From Mucilaginibacter sp. OK268 (GTDB lineage Bacteria > Bacteroidota > Bacteroidia > Sphingobacteriales > Sphingobacteriaceae), in NCBI RefSeq assembly GCF_900103125.1, contig NZ_FNJV01000003.1, forward strand, positions 744,001-808,000: a stretch of DNA of 64,000 nucleotides, read 5' to 3'. Position numbers and translations under genes: made by a program. Under the pieces are notes generated by a model. It did not search any database and was not told the DNA's origin. It saw nothing but the letters and a program-made list of their open reading frames with translations. The stretch's first letter is position 1. Each line of letters begins with the position of its first letter. This document shows positions 43,416-52,233 of this stretch, piece by piece.

Positions 43416-43475
43416 TTAATTGAGTTAACCCAAAGCTATATATCCATTCGTGATTGAATATCCGGATGGATCAAA

Positions 43476-43515
43476 TAAAAAAGAGGCTGTATCATAAATG
43501 ATCAGCCTCTTTTTG
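43476..43515 (+). terminator. Terminator-like hairpin without an adjacent gene
   Basis: AAAAAAGAGGCTG/CAGCCTCTTTTT with a loop of about 14 nt and a T-run. It lies 60 bp past the MITE-like element and after no gene; it may be a leftover or end an unseen small RNA. Confidence 0.7.
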
Positions 43516-43602
43516 TTACACATCATTGCCGTGTTTGGTACCTGTATATAAAGAACAGAGCCTTATCACTTGTATAACACAGACGATGAGGTATTTTATT
43601 TT

Positions 43603-43637
43603 CGTCCCTGATCCTTTAGTCTTTTATCTTTCATCCA
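43603..43637. repeat. Heptad-word array, right arm
   Basis: CGTCCCT, GATCCTT, TAGTCTT, TTATCTT, TCATCCA in register; the inverse resembles 43159-43205 and 16211-16245. Confidence 0.6.
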
Positions 43638-43673
43638 AAAATAAAAAACACTAAAATAATTAGCAAAATATAT

Positions 43674-43681
43674 TACATTTG
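43674..43681 (+). promoter_or_regulatory. -7 promoter element
   Basis: TACATTTG, full TAnnTTTG match, 4 bp before the ATG at 43686, implying a leaderless or nearly leaderless mRNA. Confidence 0.55.
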
Positions 43682-43685
43682 AAAC

Positions 43686-45053
43686 ATGTATGCAATTGTC
43701 GATATCGAAACCACCGGGGGCCATGCCAGCGCTAATGGCATTACCGAAATTGCCATATGCATACATGATGGTAAAAAGGTGATTAAACGCTTCCAGTCGC
43801 TGGTAAACCCGTTGAGGGAGATACCTGTTTATATCAGCGCGTTAACCGGCATTACCAACGAGATGGTACAAAAAGCTCCACCATTTGAAGATGTGGCAGC
43901 TGATGTTTACCACCTCATCCACGGCAAAATATTTGTCGCGCATAACGTTAACTTCGACTATTCATTTGTACGTTACCATTTAGCCGCAGCCGGTTACGAT
44001 CTGCAGTGTAATAAACTGTGCACCGTGAGGCTGGGCCGTAAAATATTACCCGGACTGCCCTCTTATAGCCTCGGGCGCTTATGCAAACACCTGGGTATTG
44101 ATAACGAAAGCCGCCACCGCGCCGGTGGTGACGCCGAGGCCACAGCCGAACTATTTACCCTACTGCTGAACAGTGATTCAGATGGCCATATTAAAATGGC
44201 GCTGAAGCAGGGATCCAAGGAGCAATTGCTCCCCCCTAATCTTCCAAAAAAGGATCTTGACCAGTTACCTTACATGCCAGGTGTATATTACTTTCATGAT
44301 CAAAAGGGTAAAGTGATCTATGTAGGTAAGGCCAAAAGCCTAAAGAAACGGGTAAGCAGCCATTTCACCGGTAATAACCCGGGACTGCAGAGGCAGGAAT
44401 TTCTACGCAATATACACCAGGTAACTTACCAGGTTTGCGGTACTGAATTAATCGCTTTTGTATTGGAAGCTATCGAGATCAAACGCCTGTGGCCCAAATA
44501 CAACCGCTCCCTGAAACGGTTTGAGAATGCCTACTGCCTTTATGCTTTTGAAGATCAGCGTGGCTATCTGCGCCTCGCGGTAGATAAATACCGCAAATAC
44601 AGCGACCCGATATATACCTGCAACTCCCTGCTCGATGGCTATAACCTACTTAACAAGCTGATCGAAAACTTTGAGCTTTGCCCCAAATTATGCTTTATTC
44701 AAAAGAACCAAGACCTGTGTGCCAGCGTTGCAGGAAGCTCATGCGCCTGCGAAGGTGTGGAAAGCGTTGAGGATTACAACCGCAAAGTAAATACGGCTAT
44801 TGATCAATTAAAGCAGGCCTTACCTACCTATGCCATCCGTGATGAAGGTCGCACAGGCGATGAACATAGCTGTATTTTGGTGGAGAAAGGCCAGTTTTAT
44901 GGCATGGGCTATATCTCCCACTATTTTGATGCCGACAATATCCAGCAACTCAAAAATTACCTGACTCCATACCCAGGCAATGATTATATCAAGAATATTG
45001 TATCCAACTATGCCTCCCGTTACCCGGACCGAATGGTAGTGTTTGCTTCCTGA
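43686..45053 (+). CDS. DEDDh exonuclease fused to a GIY-YIG nuclease
   Basis: 455 residues with two nuclease modules. Residues 1-165 are a DnaQ-like 3'-5' exonuclease: D6-x-E8 in IVDIETT, HNVNFDYSF, and HRAGGDAEA with H144 and D149. Residues about 196-280 are a UvrC-type GIY-YIG endonuclease (PGVYYFHD, IYVGKAKSLKKRVSSHF). The C-terminal part resembles the rest of the Cho/UvrC N-terminal half and includes a cysteine group CASVAGSSCAC. Probably processes damaged or branched DNA, like the epsilon-UvrC fusions known in actinobacteria and Bacteroidota. Near-leaderless promoter. Confidence 0.88.
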   Translation: MYAIVDIETTGGHASANGITEIAICIHDGKKVIKRFQSLVNPLREIPVYISALTGITNEMVQKAPPFEDVAADVYHLIHGKIFVAHNVNFDYSFVRYHLAAAGYDLQCNKLCTVRLGRKILPGLPSYSLGRLCKHLGIDNESRHRAGGDAEATAELFTLLLNSDSDGHIKMALKQGSKEQLLPPNLPKKDLDQLPYMPGVYYFHDQKGKVIYVGKAKSLKKRVSSHFTGNNPGLQRQEFLRNIHQVTYQVCGTELIAFVLEAIEIKRLWPKYNRSLKRFENAYCLYAFEDQRGYLRLAVDKYRKYSDPIYTCNSLLDGYNLLNKLIENFELCPKLCFIQKNQDLCASVAGSSCACEGVESVEDYNRKVNTAIDQLKQALPTYAIRDEGRTGDEHSCILVEKGQFYGMGYISHYFDADNIQQLKNYLTPYPGNDYIKNIVSNYASRYPDRMVVFAS

Positions 45054-45065
45054 TCAGTAAATTGT

Positions 45066-45160
45066 TGTCATGCTGAATTTATTTCAGCATCCCACAGGCG
45101 GATACCCTTTTTATGGCTGATAGCTTGTCCTATGAGATGCCGAAATAAATTCGGCATGAC
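45066..45160. repeat. GTCATGCTGAA hairpin element
   Basis: TGTCATGCTGAATTTATTTC and GAAATAAATTCGGCATGAC are inverted ends, with CAGCATCCCA/TGAGATGCCG inside. Lies between convergent genes and may end transcription. Confidence 0.75.
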
Positions 45161-45184
45161 TTATATTTTATCTGCACATCTATA

Positions 45185-47794
45185 TCAACTTTTTATCACC
45201 CGCTGTATCTCATCCAGCTTCATCAGAGCCTCAACTGGAGTAAGGGTATTTACGTCAAGGTTATTCAGGGTATCACGGATCTTGACCAGAACCGGGTCAT
45301 CAATCGAGAACATTTGCATCTGTACAGCTTGCTTTTGCACTTTACGAATGCTCTCTTTTATATGCTCGCCACCGGTACGTTCATTTTCAAGCTTCTTCAA
45401 GATCTCATTAGCGCGACTCAATACTTTGGGTGGCATACCCGCCAGTTTGGCCACATGGATACCAAAACTATGCTCGCTACCGCCCGGTACCAGCTTACGC
45501 AGGAATATGATCTGGTGACCGACCTCTTTTACTGATACATTAAAGTTTTTGATACGGTTGAAACTGTTGCTCAACTCATTTAACTCATGATAGTGGGTGG
45601 CAAACAAGGTTTTGGCTTTGGCCGATGGATGATTATGCAGGTATTCGGCAATTGACCAGGCAATGGAGATACCATCGTATGTTGAGGTACCACGGCCGAT
45701 CTCATCCAACAGGATCAGACTACGGTCCGACAGGTTATTCAAAATGCTGGCGGTCTCATTCATCTCCACCATAAAGGTTGATTCACCGGATGAAAGGTTA
45801 TCCGATGCGCCTACCCGGGTAAATATCTTATCCACTAAACCTATCGAAGCCGACTTGGCTGGTACAAAACAGCCCATTTGAGCCATCAATACAATCAAAC
45901 CGGTTTGCCTTAACAAGGCCGATTTACCCGCCATGTTGGGGCCGGTAATGATAATGATCTGCTGCGATTCCGAATCCAAATAAACATCATTGGTGATATA
46001 AGATTCACCCAGCGGCAGGTTCTTCTCGATCACCGGGTGACGGCCACCTTTAATATCCAGCTCCCGGCTTTCGCTCATTTCGGGCTTTACATAGTAGTTT
46101 TTGATAGATATGGTAGCAAAGTTTAGCAGCACATCCAAACGGGCTATCAGCTGGGCATTAAGCTGTATCGGCTTAATATATTCAGCAAGGGCATACAGCA
46201 GGTCGTTGTACAAACGTGTTTCCAGCGCCAGTATCTTTTCTTCGGCGCCTAATATCTGCTCTTCGTATTCTTTTAATTCTGGGGTGATATAGCGCTCGGC
46301 ATTCACCAATGTCTGTTTGCGGATCCACTCCGACGGCACCTTATCACGATGGCTGTGCGTAACTTCCAGGTAATAACCAAACACGTTATTAAAGGATACT
46401 TTGAGCGATGGAATGCCGGTTGCCTCTGCTTCGCGCTTCTGGATCTCGAGCAGGTAGCCCTTACCGCCGAAGGCGATCTTACGTAACCTGTCCAGTTCCT
46501 CGTTGATCCCCTCGTTCATTACCGATCCTTTTACGATCATTACCGGGGGTTCAGGGTGTAACTCTTTTTCTATTTTTTCGCAAATAAGCACGCAGGGATT
46601 AAGCTGTTCGCCAATGGCCCGGAGTGGCTGGCTCTCGGATGTTTCGGCTATTTTTTTGATGGAGCCGATAGCCATTAATGCTTTTTTAAGCTGGCATACC
46701 TCGCGTGGATTGGCCTTTTGTAAACCAATTTTGGAGATCAGCCTTTCCAGGTCGCCTATCTGGCGGATGTATTGCTGCAACTCTTCGCGCAGTTCTTCCT
46801 GGGCTATCAGGTATTCCACTACGCCCAGGCGGTCGTTGATCGGTTTTATTTCTTTTAACGGCATCACTATCCAGCGGCGCAGTAAACGCGCGCCCATGGG
46901 TGAGCTGGTTTGGTCAAGCACATCAACCAGGGTTTTGGCGTTCTCATTAGCCGAACCAATCAACTCCAGATTACGGATACTGAATCGATCGAGCCACAGA
47001 TACCGGTCTTCTTCAATACGCGATATCGATGATATATGCTGCAGGTTGCGATGTTCGGTCTCGTTGAGATAGTGGATAGCCACCCCCGCGGCAATAATAC
47101 CCAGGTTAAGCTTATCAATACCAAAACCTTTGAGCGATTTTACACCGAAATGTTTTAGCAGCGTTTCATTGGCATAATCCCCGCTGTAGGGCCACTCATC
47201 AAGCGCATAGGTATAAAAGCGGTCGCCATAGGTATCCTTAAAATCACGGGTACGGCTTTTGGGATAGATGACCTCGCTGGGCGAAAAACTTTGCAACAGC
47301 TTATCAATGTAATCACTGTTACCCTGCGCGGTGATAAATTCACCTGTCGAAATATCAATGAGGGCAATGCCTACGGTATTTTTTTCAAAATGAAGTGATG
47401 CCAGGTAATTATTGGTCTTCTGATGCAGTATATTATCATTGGTAGCCACACCAGGGGTAACCAGTTCCGTAACGCCGCGTTTAACAATGGTTTTGGTGGT
47501 TTTAGGATCTTCCAGCTGATCGCAGATAGCCACACGCTGCCCTGCCCTAACTAATTTGGGCAGATAAGTTTCCAGCGAATGATGCGGAAAGCCGGCCAGT
47601 TCAATATGGGTACCAACACCATTACCACGACGGGTAAGTACAATGCCTAATATGCCCGAGGCTTTAATGGCATCTTCGCCAAAGGTTTCGTAAAAATCGC
47701 CCACACGAAATAGCAGCAGGGCACCGGGATACTTAGCCTTTATGGCATTGTATTGCTGCATTAAGGGGGTTTCTTTGGTAGTGTCTTTAGCCAA
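45185..47794 (-). CDS. mutS: DNA mismatch repair protein MutS
   Basis: Recognises mismatches and recruits MutL. 869 residues: N-terminal mismatch-binding domain with the GDFYETF wedge ([18 protein letters not shown]), lever and clamp regions, then the ABC-type ATPase with Walker [14 protein letters not shown] and Walker [22 protein letters not shown], and a C-terminal helix pair. The frame starts at TTG 47794 (first residues [16 protein letters not shown]), with a good Shine-Dalgarno AAGGAG 7 bp before it, a rare case here in which the RBS decides an unusual start. Confidence 0.95.
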   Translation of the reverse strand: MAKDTTKETPLMQQYNAIKAKYPGALLLFRVGDFYETFGEDAIKASGILGIVLTRRGNGVGTHIELAGFPHHSLETYLPKLVRAGQRVAICDQLEDPKTTKTIVKRGVTELVTPGVATNDNILHQKTNNYLASLHFEKNTVGIALIDISTGEFITAQGNSDYIDKLLQSFSPSEVIYPKSRTRDFKDTYGDRFYTYALDEWPYSGDYANETLLKHFGVKSLKGFGIDKLNLGIIAAGVAIHYLNETEHRNLQHISSISRIEEDRYLWLDRFSIRNLELIGSANENAKTLVDVLDQTSSPMGARLLRRWIVMPLKEIKPINDRLGVVEYLIAQEELREELQQYIRQIGDLERLISKIGLQKANPREVCQLKKALMAIGSIKKIAETSESQPLRAIGEQLNPCVLICEKIEKELHPEPPVMIVKGSVMNEGINEELDRLRKIAFGGKGYLLEIQKREAEATGIPSLKVSFNNVFGYYLEVTHSHRDKVPSEWIRKQTLVNAERYITPELKEYEEQILGAEEKILALETRLYNDLLYALAEYIKPIQLNAQLIARLDVLLNFATISIKNYYVKPEMSESRELDIKGGRHPVIEKNLPLGESYITNDVYLDSESQQIIIITGPNMAGKSALLRQTGLIVLMAQMGCFVPAKSASIGLVDKIFTRVGASDNLSSGESTFMVEMNETASILNNLSDRSLILLDEIGRGTSTYDGISIAWSIAEYLHNHPSAKAKTLFATHYHELNELSNSFNRIKNFNVSVKEVGHQIIFLRKLVPGGSEHSFGIHVAKLAGMPPKVLSRANEILKKLENERTGGEHIKESIRKVQKQAVQMQMFSIDDPVLVKIRDTLNNLDVNTLTPVEALMKLDEIQRVIKS

Positions 47795-47801
47795 GCGGTT
47801 A

Positions 47802-47807
47802 CTCCTT
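47802..47807 (-). promoter_or_regulatory. Shine-Dalgarno of mutS
   Basis: AAGGAG on the minus strand, 7 bp before TTG 47794. The only strong Shine-Dalgarno I noticed in the window; it supports the TTG start over the next in-frame ATG (11 codons in). Confidence 0.6.
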
Positions 47808-47962
47808 TTGTTAATCGGGTAAAGTTAATGCATTGACTGCGCATTTACGGGATTGTGGAAAAGTTACAGCGTTGTGGAAATCAGCAAAACCGTGGGCTTT
47901 ATGTACGGAAACTAATAACCTGAAAACAAAACTCAAAAGTCTTAAATAGCAGTTGATTGCAA

Positions 47963-48451
47963 TTATCGGCTTAATCCACCAAAGGTTTTCTGATCAGAAA
48001 AAGGTGATGCTGGTTTAATTTTAGCCTTGATATACCGATCTATAATATCATTATAAATGTCCTTGTCGTTTCCCTCTATCAAATCGGTCGACACACAGAT
48101 ACAACTGTTTCTGATACCCTCTCCTTTTACAGTAAAAAAGATAGACAAGCCCTGCCCACGCATTTTCCCGCAGCTGATGTCTGTTACATCTTTCCAGTAA
48201 ACAACCTTATTTTCAATATGATAGATCAGTTTTTCATGATCAAGTTGCAGAGCGGCTTTATCTTTCAGATCGTAAGTAAAACATTGCCTGCAATAATAAA
48301 CGGCAATAGCGCTAAGAATAGCTATTACCGGTAAAACACCTGGCCAGTTATGGGTATTTATGTCCGCAACACATATAAACGCTATAGCAAAAGGTATAAT
48401 GATACCTACAAGCCACAAGGCTTTACTGCATTTATAAGTAATAACGTTCAT
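47963..48451 (-). CDS. Membrane protein with PH-like cytoplasmic domain, unknown function
   Basis: 162 residues. Two adjacent membrane helices (about 12-30 and 38-57), then a soluble beta-rich domain: LDHEKLIYHIENKVVYWKDV and TDISCGKMRGQGLSIFFTVK. This resembles the PH-like domain of STM3941-type membrane proteins. Similar in layout to the divergent gene at 48699 but not obviously homologous. No operon partner. Function not recognised. Confidence 0.65.
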   Translation of the reverse strand: MNVITYKCSKALWLVGIIIPFAIAFICVADINTHNWPGVLPVIAILSAIAVYYCRQCFTYDLKDKAALQLDHEKLIYHIENKVVYWKDVTDISCGKMRGQGLSIFFTVKGEGIRNSCICVSTDLIEGNDKDIYNDIIDRYIKAKIKPASPFSDQKTFGGLSR

Positions 48452-48698
48452 TTTAGGTTTTACGGAAGTACTAAAATAAAAAAAATTATTTAAAATAAAA
48501 AATATTTAATGTCAATACTACAGTTTTTTAATTTTATTCTTACTAATTGGTTTACAAACAGATATACGATAGATACTGTTATTGGGTTTGCTGGCGTAAA
48601 ACATTTTTTTAAAAAAACCTTCAATATTTTTTGGCCGGAGTTGCGCCACCGGTCACAAACAACTTTTTCCAAATACTGTTTAAGCTAAAATTTACCTG

Positions 48699-49217
48699 AT
48701 GAGTACCTTAAGACTACTAAGCGACGAACAAAGCAACCGGATCAAACTTTTTTATAAAACCGGCTTTCCTATCGGTATTATATTCATACTGGCTTTTGGC
48801 ATCCCTTTAAGTATCGTAACATTAGCTTTTGCAGGTATTATAGCCTCCATAGCCATGCTCATTTTAATTACCTGCGGCATTTATCTTATTGTCAAAAAAC
48901 GAAATCAAAAAATTTCTCATGCCCTGGAAGTATATCAATACGGAACCGAAGAGGAGATTTATTTCGACTCCATTGAACTAAACTATAACTACCAGGTAAA
49001 CGGCCGGCCGCAACAGATCATCAACATACGGTGCGGTAATGAGCTGATACAGGTTAAAACATTCAGCGATAAGGTTTGCAATGCCTTTAGACTACCTTCG
49101 CAAAAGGCCTACTTTTATGAGCAGTATCCCGAGATTGTTTTACCATCATCTATATTTTATACCACTATTAACGATAAACAGAATCCCTCTCAAAAAACCA
49201 GAAGCATTAATATTTAG
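48699..49217 (+). CDS. Small membrane protein of unknown function
   Basis: 172 residues. Short N-terminal helix, then two membrane helices (about 22-44 and 47-66; TGFPIGIIFILAFGIPLSIV, IASIAMLILITCGIYLIV), then a soluble domain with QVNGRPQQIINIRCGNELIQ. That segment resembles part of the DUF3592-type membrane proteins (a turn and paired strands preceding YEQYPEIVLP). Divergent from another two-helix membrane protein. No clear function. Confidence 0.65.
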   Translation: MSTLRLLSDEQSNRIKLFYKTGFPIGIIFILAFGIPLSIVTLAFAGIIASIAMLILITCGIYLIVKKRNQKISHALEVYQYGTEEEIYFDSIELNYNYQVNGRPQQIINIRCGNELIQVKTFSDKVCNAFRLPSQKAYFYEQYPEIVLPSSIFYTTINDKQNPSQKTRSINI

Positions 49218-49233
49218 CTATCCTTTTTCGCTG

Positions 49234-49533
49234 CTCCAAAAAACTTTTTAAACCTTAAATTTTAACAATTTTTAGTCGAAAACACGGTGAAAAACCTTCG
49301 TTTTTAGTCATTTTAACAAAGTTTTAACACCATTTTAACACTTTTTAACAAATTTTTGATGGGTTTTGAAAGCTTTAAAAAGTATTAAATATCTGATTGT
49401 CAAATAACTAAATTAAAAACGACCTGTTTTTGATCTGTTTTATCCTTAATAAAACAGCCCGGTTTTCCTTTTTGATCAGAAAAACCGGGCTGCCGTTCAC
49501 TCAAATATACGAAAATTGGGGCGTAAATCCAAT
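49234..49533 (-). other. Two-copy noncoding element, copy B
   Basis: Inverted relative to copy A (12365-12658) with the same block order: promoter, perfect 12-bp hairpin CAGCCCGGTTTT/AAAACCGGGCTG (49455-49492), TTAAGGATAAAA, TTGACAATCA (49394-49403), ATTTAATACTTTTTAAA, TTAACA words (plus strand) at 49313, 49324, 49335 and 49345 (11, 11 and 10 bp apart), and TTTAAAAAGTTTT. Downstream on this strand there is no gene, so transcription from it would make a free noncoding RNA. Long AT-rich gap otherwise empty. Confidence 0.6.
49502..49533 (-). promoter_or_regulatory. Promoter of noncoding element copy B
   Basis: Minus strand ATTG, 20-bp spacer, TATATTTG (49502-49509): full -7 match and same spacing as in copy A. 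Confidence 0.65.
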
Positions 49534-49570
49534 CTATATTTCTTGATATACGGCCTTGCCTCTGCTTCCA

Positions 49571-49614
49571 TTTGGAAATATGAATTTTTATTAATTACTT
49601 TGTATTACAAAGTA
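49571..49614 (+). promoter_or_regulatory. Promoter and palindromic operator of the DUF2809 cluster
   Basis: TTTG at 49571-49574, 20-bp spacer, TTACTTTG at 49595-49602. Over the -7 lies a perfect palindrome TACTTTGTA-T-TACAAAGTA (49596-49614), a repressor site candidate 8 bp before the first gene. The regulator is not in the window. Confidence 0.65.
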
Positions 49615-49621
49615 CTTTTAA

Positions 49622-50026
49622 ATGATAAAATCATATCGATATTTCACCCCTGCCCTGTTGCTTTTTTTGCTGGAGGTTTTGATTGCCCGGTACGTGCATG
49701 ATAGCATCATCCGTCCGTTCGGCGGCGATTTCCTGGCCGTAATATTTCTTTACTGCCTTATCAAAAGCTTTTTATATATACCGGTATTCAAAGCTGCTTC
49801 ATGGGCATTGCTGGTGGCTTATGCTATAGAGGTTTCACAATACTTTCATTTAACCCGTTTATTGGGTCTGCAAAACTCAAAAGCGATCACGCTAATATTA
49901 GGCAGTTCCTTTTCATGGATGGATATATTGTGCTACACCTGTGCTTTTGTGCTCATTATCATGACAGAACAATTCAGAGCCCGCCTTGCGGCAGGTAATC
50001 AAATAACCAGGAACCTGAAACAATAA
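49622..50026 (+). CDS. DUF2809-domain membrane protein
   Basis: 134 residues, four predicted membrane helices (about 5-24, 30-48, 53-72, 98-116) typical of the DUF2809 family (LLFLLEVLIARYVHDSIIRP, FGGDFLAVIFLYCLIKSFL, EVSQYFHLTRLLGLQNSKAI). The role of the family is unknown. First gene of a three-gene cluster: the MpaB-type gene starts 2 bp after its stop and the DUF817 gene 6 bp after that. A palindrome overlaps the promoter, so the cluster is probably repressed under most conditions. Confidence 0.8.
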   Translation: MIKSYRYFTPALLLFLLEVLIARYVHDSIIRPFGGDFLAVIFLYCLIKSFLYIPVFKAASWALLVAYAIEVSQYFHLTRLLGLQNSKAITLILGSSFSWMDILCYTCAFVLIIMTEQFRARLAAGNQITRNLKQ

Positions 50027-50028
50027 AT

Positions 50029-50799
50029 ATGGAATATTTTGTCGATGAGCACTCTATAGTGCGAAAGATCTGGGGTAAGGCCGATACCATCCTGTTTATT
50101 TTTGCGGGGGCGGCGGCTGAATTTGCCCTGAACAAAGCGGTGGATTGGTTATACTTTACCGGTAAGCTCCCTGCCGACCCACTAGGCCGCTTATTCTCTA
50201 CGGTGGCTTATTCCCGGCAGATCATTTTTTCGGAGCGTGAGGCGGCCCTAAAGGCTATTGACAGGATCACGGCCATTCACCAGGGTGTTGAAGCCAGCCG
50301 GGGCGCACAAATACCCGATTGGGCCTATCGTGATGTATTGTTCCTGCTCATCGATCTTTCTATCAGTTCCTACGAACTGTTGGAACGGCCCCTAACCCTG
50401 TTAGAAAAAGCCCAGACCTTTGCCGTATTCAAACGCGTAGGTACGCGTATGCAGCTTACAGGTTTACCCGCCACCTATTCCGAATACCTGGACATGCGCC
50501 ATCAACATCTGCAACAAAACCTGGTTCAGGGCGACCTAACCGTCGACCTGTATCATCAATATCGCCTGCATTTGGGTGCCGCGCGCTACCATGTATTAAA
50601 ACAGGCTCAGTTGCTGGTGGTACCACCTCAGGTGCGTGATCATCTCCACCTAAACAGGGTGTCATGGTTGCGGCCTGTATTATGGGGGTACAAATTCTTA
50701 AAACTGTTAAAACTAAGCGCGTTTTTACGCGACGCGCTGCTACCGGCAGCCTACAAATCGCAAATAAAAGATCTTGATAACGTATACCTCCAATCCTAA
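50029..50799 (+). CDS. MpaB-family (DUF2236) oxygenase-like protein
   Basis: 256 residues. Matches the DUF2236/MpaB family: SIVRKIWGKADTILFIFAGA near the N-terminus, a DPLGRLFSTVAYSRQIIF block, and a central helix with the conserved RDVLFLLIDLSISSYELLER. This family includes a latex-clearing-like haem protein and a peroxidase-type haem binder; whether haem is bound here cannot be told from the sequence. Cytoplasmic, no signal peptide. Middle gene of the DUF2809-MpaB-DUF817 cluster, 2 bp after the first gene. Confidence 0.75.
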   Translation: MEYFVDEHSIVRKIWGKADTILFIFAGAAAEFALNKAVDWLYFTGKLPADPLGRLFSTVAYSRQIIFSEREAALKAIDRITAIHQGVEASRGAQIPDWAYRDVLFLLIDLSISSYELLERPLTLLEKAQTFAVFKRVGTRMQLTGLPATYSEYLDMRHQHLQQNLVQGDLTVDLYHQYRLHLGAARYHVLKQAQLLVVPPQVRDHLHLNRVSWLRPVLWGYKFLKLLKLSAFLRDALLPAAYKSQIKDLDNVYLQS

Positions 50800-50805
50800 A
50801 ATCCG

Positions 50806-51600
50806 GTGAAAACAAGTCACTTTTTTACATTTGTTAAGCAAGAGGCCCTGTCCTGCCTGTTCCCGGCATTGGTTTTTACAATGCTGGCCATATCGCATTT
50901 ATTTAAGGTATTTATTCCCCGGTATGATTTTATGCTGATAGCCTGCCTGTTAATCCAGATGGCCATGTACTACACCAAAATTGAGACCAAAGATGAGGTA
51001 CTGGTGATCTGTGTATTCCACCTTTTAGGCCTCGGGATGGAGCTGTTTAAAGTACATTATGGCTCCTGGACTTATCCGGAATTTGCGTATACCAAAATTG
51101 GGGGCGTGCCTTTGTACAGCGGTTTTATGTATGCCAGCGTAGCCAGCTATCTGTGCCAGGCCTGGCGACGGTTAAAACTCGGGATCATCAACTGGCCCCA
51201 TCACCGCACTGCACGTATCATAGGCGCGCTTATTTATCTGAATTTTTTTACTAATAAATTCATCTATGATGTGCGTTACTTGATCGGTTTGCTCATCCTG
51301 TACTTTTTCTGGCGATCTGTAGTGATATTTAATCTGCAAGGCAAATTGTACCGCATGCCCACTATACTTTCGTTCCTGCTCATCGGTTTTTTTATCTGGC
51401 TGGCCGAAAACGTAGCTACCCTGCTTGGTGCCTGGAAATATGCCTATCAACATCACGGCTGGGCTATGGTGAATTATCAAAAAATAAGCTCCTGGGGCTT
51501 CCTGGTGATCGTGAGCTTTATTATAGTAGCCGAATTAAAGATGCTGAAAAGCGGGGTTAAAAAGTCAGCTCCTTTAATTGCCGACACCGTGCATAATTAA
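50806..51600 (+). CDS. DUF817 integral membrane protein
   Basis: 264 residues, GTG start at 50806. About seven hydrophobic helices with the DUF817 features FHLLGLGMELFKVHYGSWTY, PEFAYTKIGGVPLYSGFMYA and AENVATLLGAWKYAYQHHGW. Proteins of this family have no known function. Last gene of the three-gene cluster, 6 bp after the MpaB-type gene. The three products, two membrane and one oxygenase-like, suggest a lipid- or membrane-linked oxidation; this is a guess from context. Confidence 0.82.
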   Translation: MKTSHFFTFVKQEALSCLFPALVFTMLAISHLFKVFIPRYDFMLIACLLIQMAMYYTKIETKDEVLVICVFHLLGLGMELFKVHYGSWTYPEFAYTKIGGVPLYSGFMYASVASYLCQAWRRLKLGIINWPHHRTARIIGALIYLNFFTNKFIYDVRYLIGLLILYFFWRSVVIFNLQGKLYRMPTILSFLLIGFFIWLAENVATLLGAWKYAYQHHGWAMVNYQKISSWGFLVIVSFIIVAELKMLKSGVKKSAPLIADTVHN

Positions 51601-51607
51601 GATAGGG

Positions 51608-51677
51608 TGTCATGAAGTCAGTCGAAGCATAATGGGCAGGCCTCCGCGCGGGTCTTCGACAAGCTCAGACTGACAGG
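51608..51677. repeat. GTCATGAAG...CTTCGACAAGCTCAG hairpin
   Basis: TGTCATGAAGTCAGTCGAAG is mirrored by CTTCGACAAGCTCAGACTGACA with GGCAGGCC and CGCGCGGG between. Belongs to the GTCATCCTGA class. Confidence 0.6.
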
Positions 51678-51700
51678 CCATTTTTGAAGGTTATATAAAA

Positions 51701-51842
51701 ATATGTCATTGCGAGCGATAGCGTGGACAACCGACCGTAGGGAGTTCATTAATACCTTAAACAAAAATTAACATTAATAATCTCCTCGCTTGCATATTAA
51801 ACGCGATGAGATTGCCTCGTCGTTCCTCCTCGCAATGACATA
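51701..51842. repeat. GTCATTGCGAG hairpin element (copy 5, long form)
   Basis: Ends ATATGTCATTGCGAGCG and CCTCGCAATGACATA. Interior 51726-51784 (GACAACCGACCGTAGGGAG onward, to AACATTAATAATCTC) matches the inverted interior of the element at 25471-25618. Confidence 0.8.
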
Positions 51843-51866
51843 GTGTTTAAAACAACGTTTTTCATC

Positions 51867-51895
51867 CATGGTCTATGGACTATCGACCATAAACC
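51867..51895. repeat. Heptad-word array, GACTATC type
   Basis: GGTCTAT, GGACTAT, CGACCAT in register; related to 16306-16337. Confidence 0.5.
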
Positions 51896-51984
51896 TATCT
51901 GTAACATTTTCGATGCTTTTTTATCGGCGACAATAAGCCCGCATAACCCGCCGTTCCTTGTCTAAACCTCTTTCGCTATACAAT

Positions 51985-52233
51985 ATGAATAAACAATTCA
52001 GCCAGGTTAAAATACGTTACAATACCGATAGCAATGGCCAGGATCAATGCTGGCGACTCATCCTTGATGGCGACGAAGTATTGGTTGAATCGGTACAGGT
52101 TAACGCCTCGGTTTTTACCTCCCGGGATTGGATCGAATCCGTCGGTAAATTCAAACATCACATTTCGGTAAGCGATTGCCATGTCAGCATCGACGAAGAA
52201 GGCACCGCCCTGATAACGGCTAATGCCCTTTAA
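51985..52233 (+). CDS. Small conserved protein of unknown function
   Basis: 82 residues from ATG 51985 (a TTG nine codons upstream is the alternative). No signal or membrane segment. Looks like an alpha/beta fold: VKIRYNTDSNGQDQCWRLIL, DGDEVLVESVQVNASVFTSR, KHHISVSDCHVSIDEEGTAL. Its 3' end overlaps the convergent fucosidase gene by 4 bp. Not recognised; similar short proteins occur in the Sphingobacteriaceae. Confidence 0.55.
   Translation: MNKQFSQVKIRYNTDSNGQDQCWRLILDGDEVLVESVQVNASVFTSRDWIESVGKFKHHISVSDCHVSIDEEGTALITANAL

Noticed and set aside
45132-45518. Frame of 128 residues opposite mutS
   Set aside because: Shadow of the mutS coding strand; starts inside a hairpin repeat.
48490-48672. 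60-residue frame on the minus strand
   Set aside because: No recognisable domain, AT-rich low-quality sequence, no promoter or start context, lies in the gap between two divergent genes.
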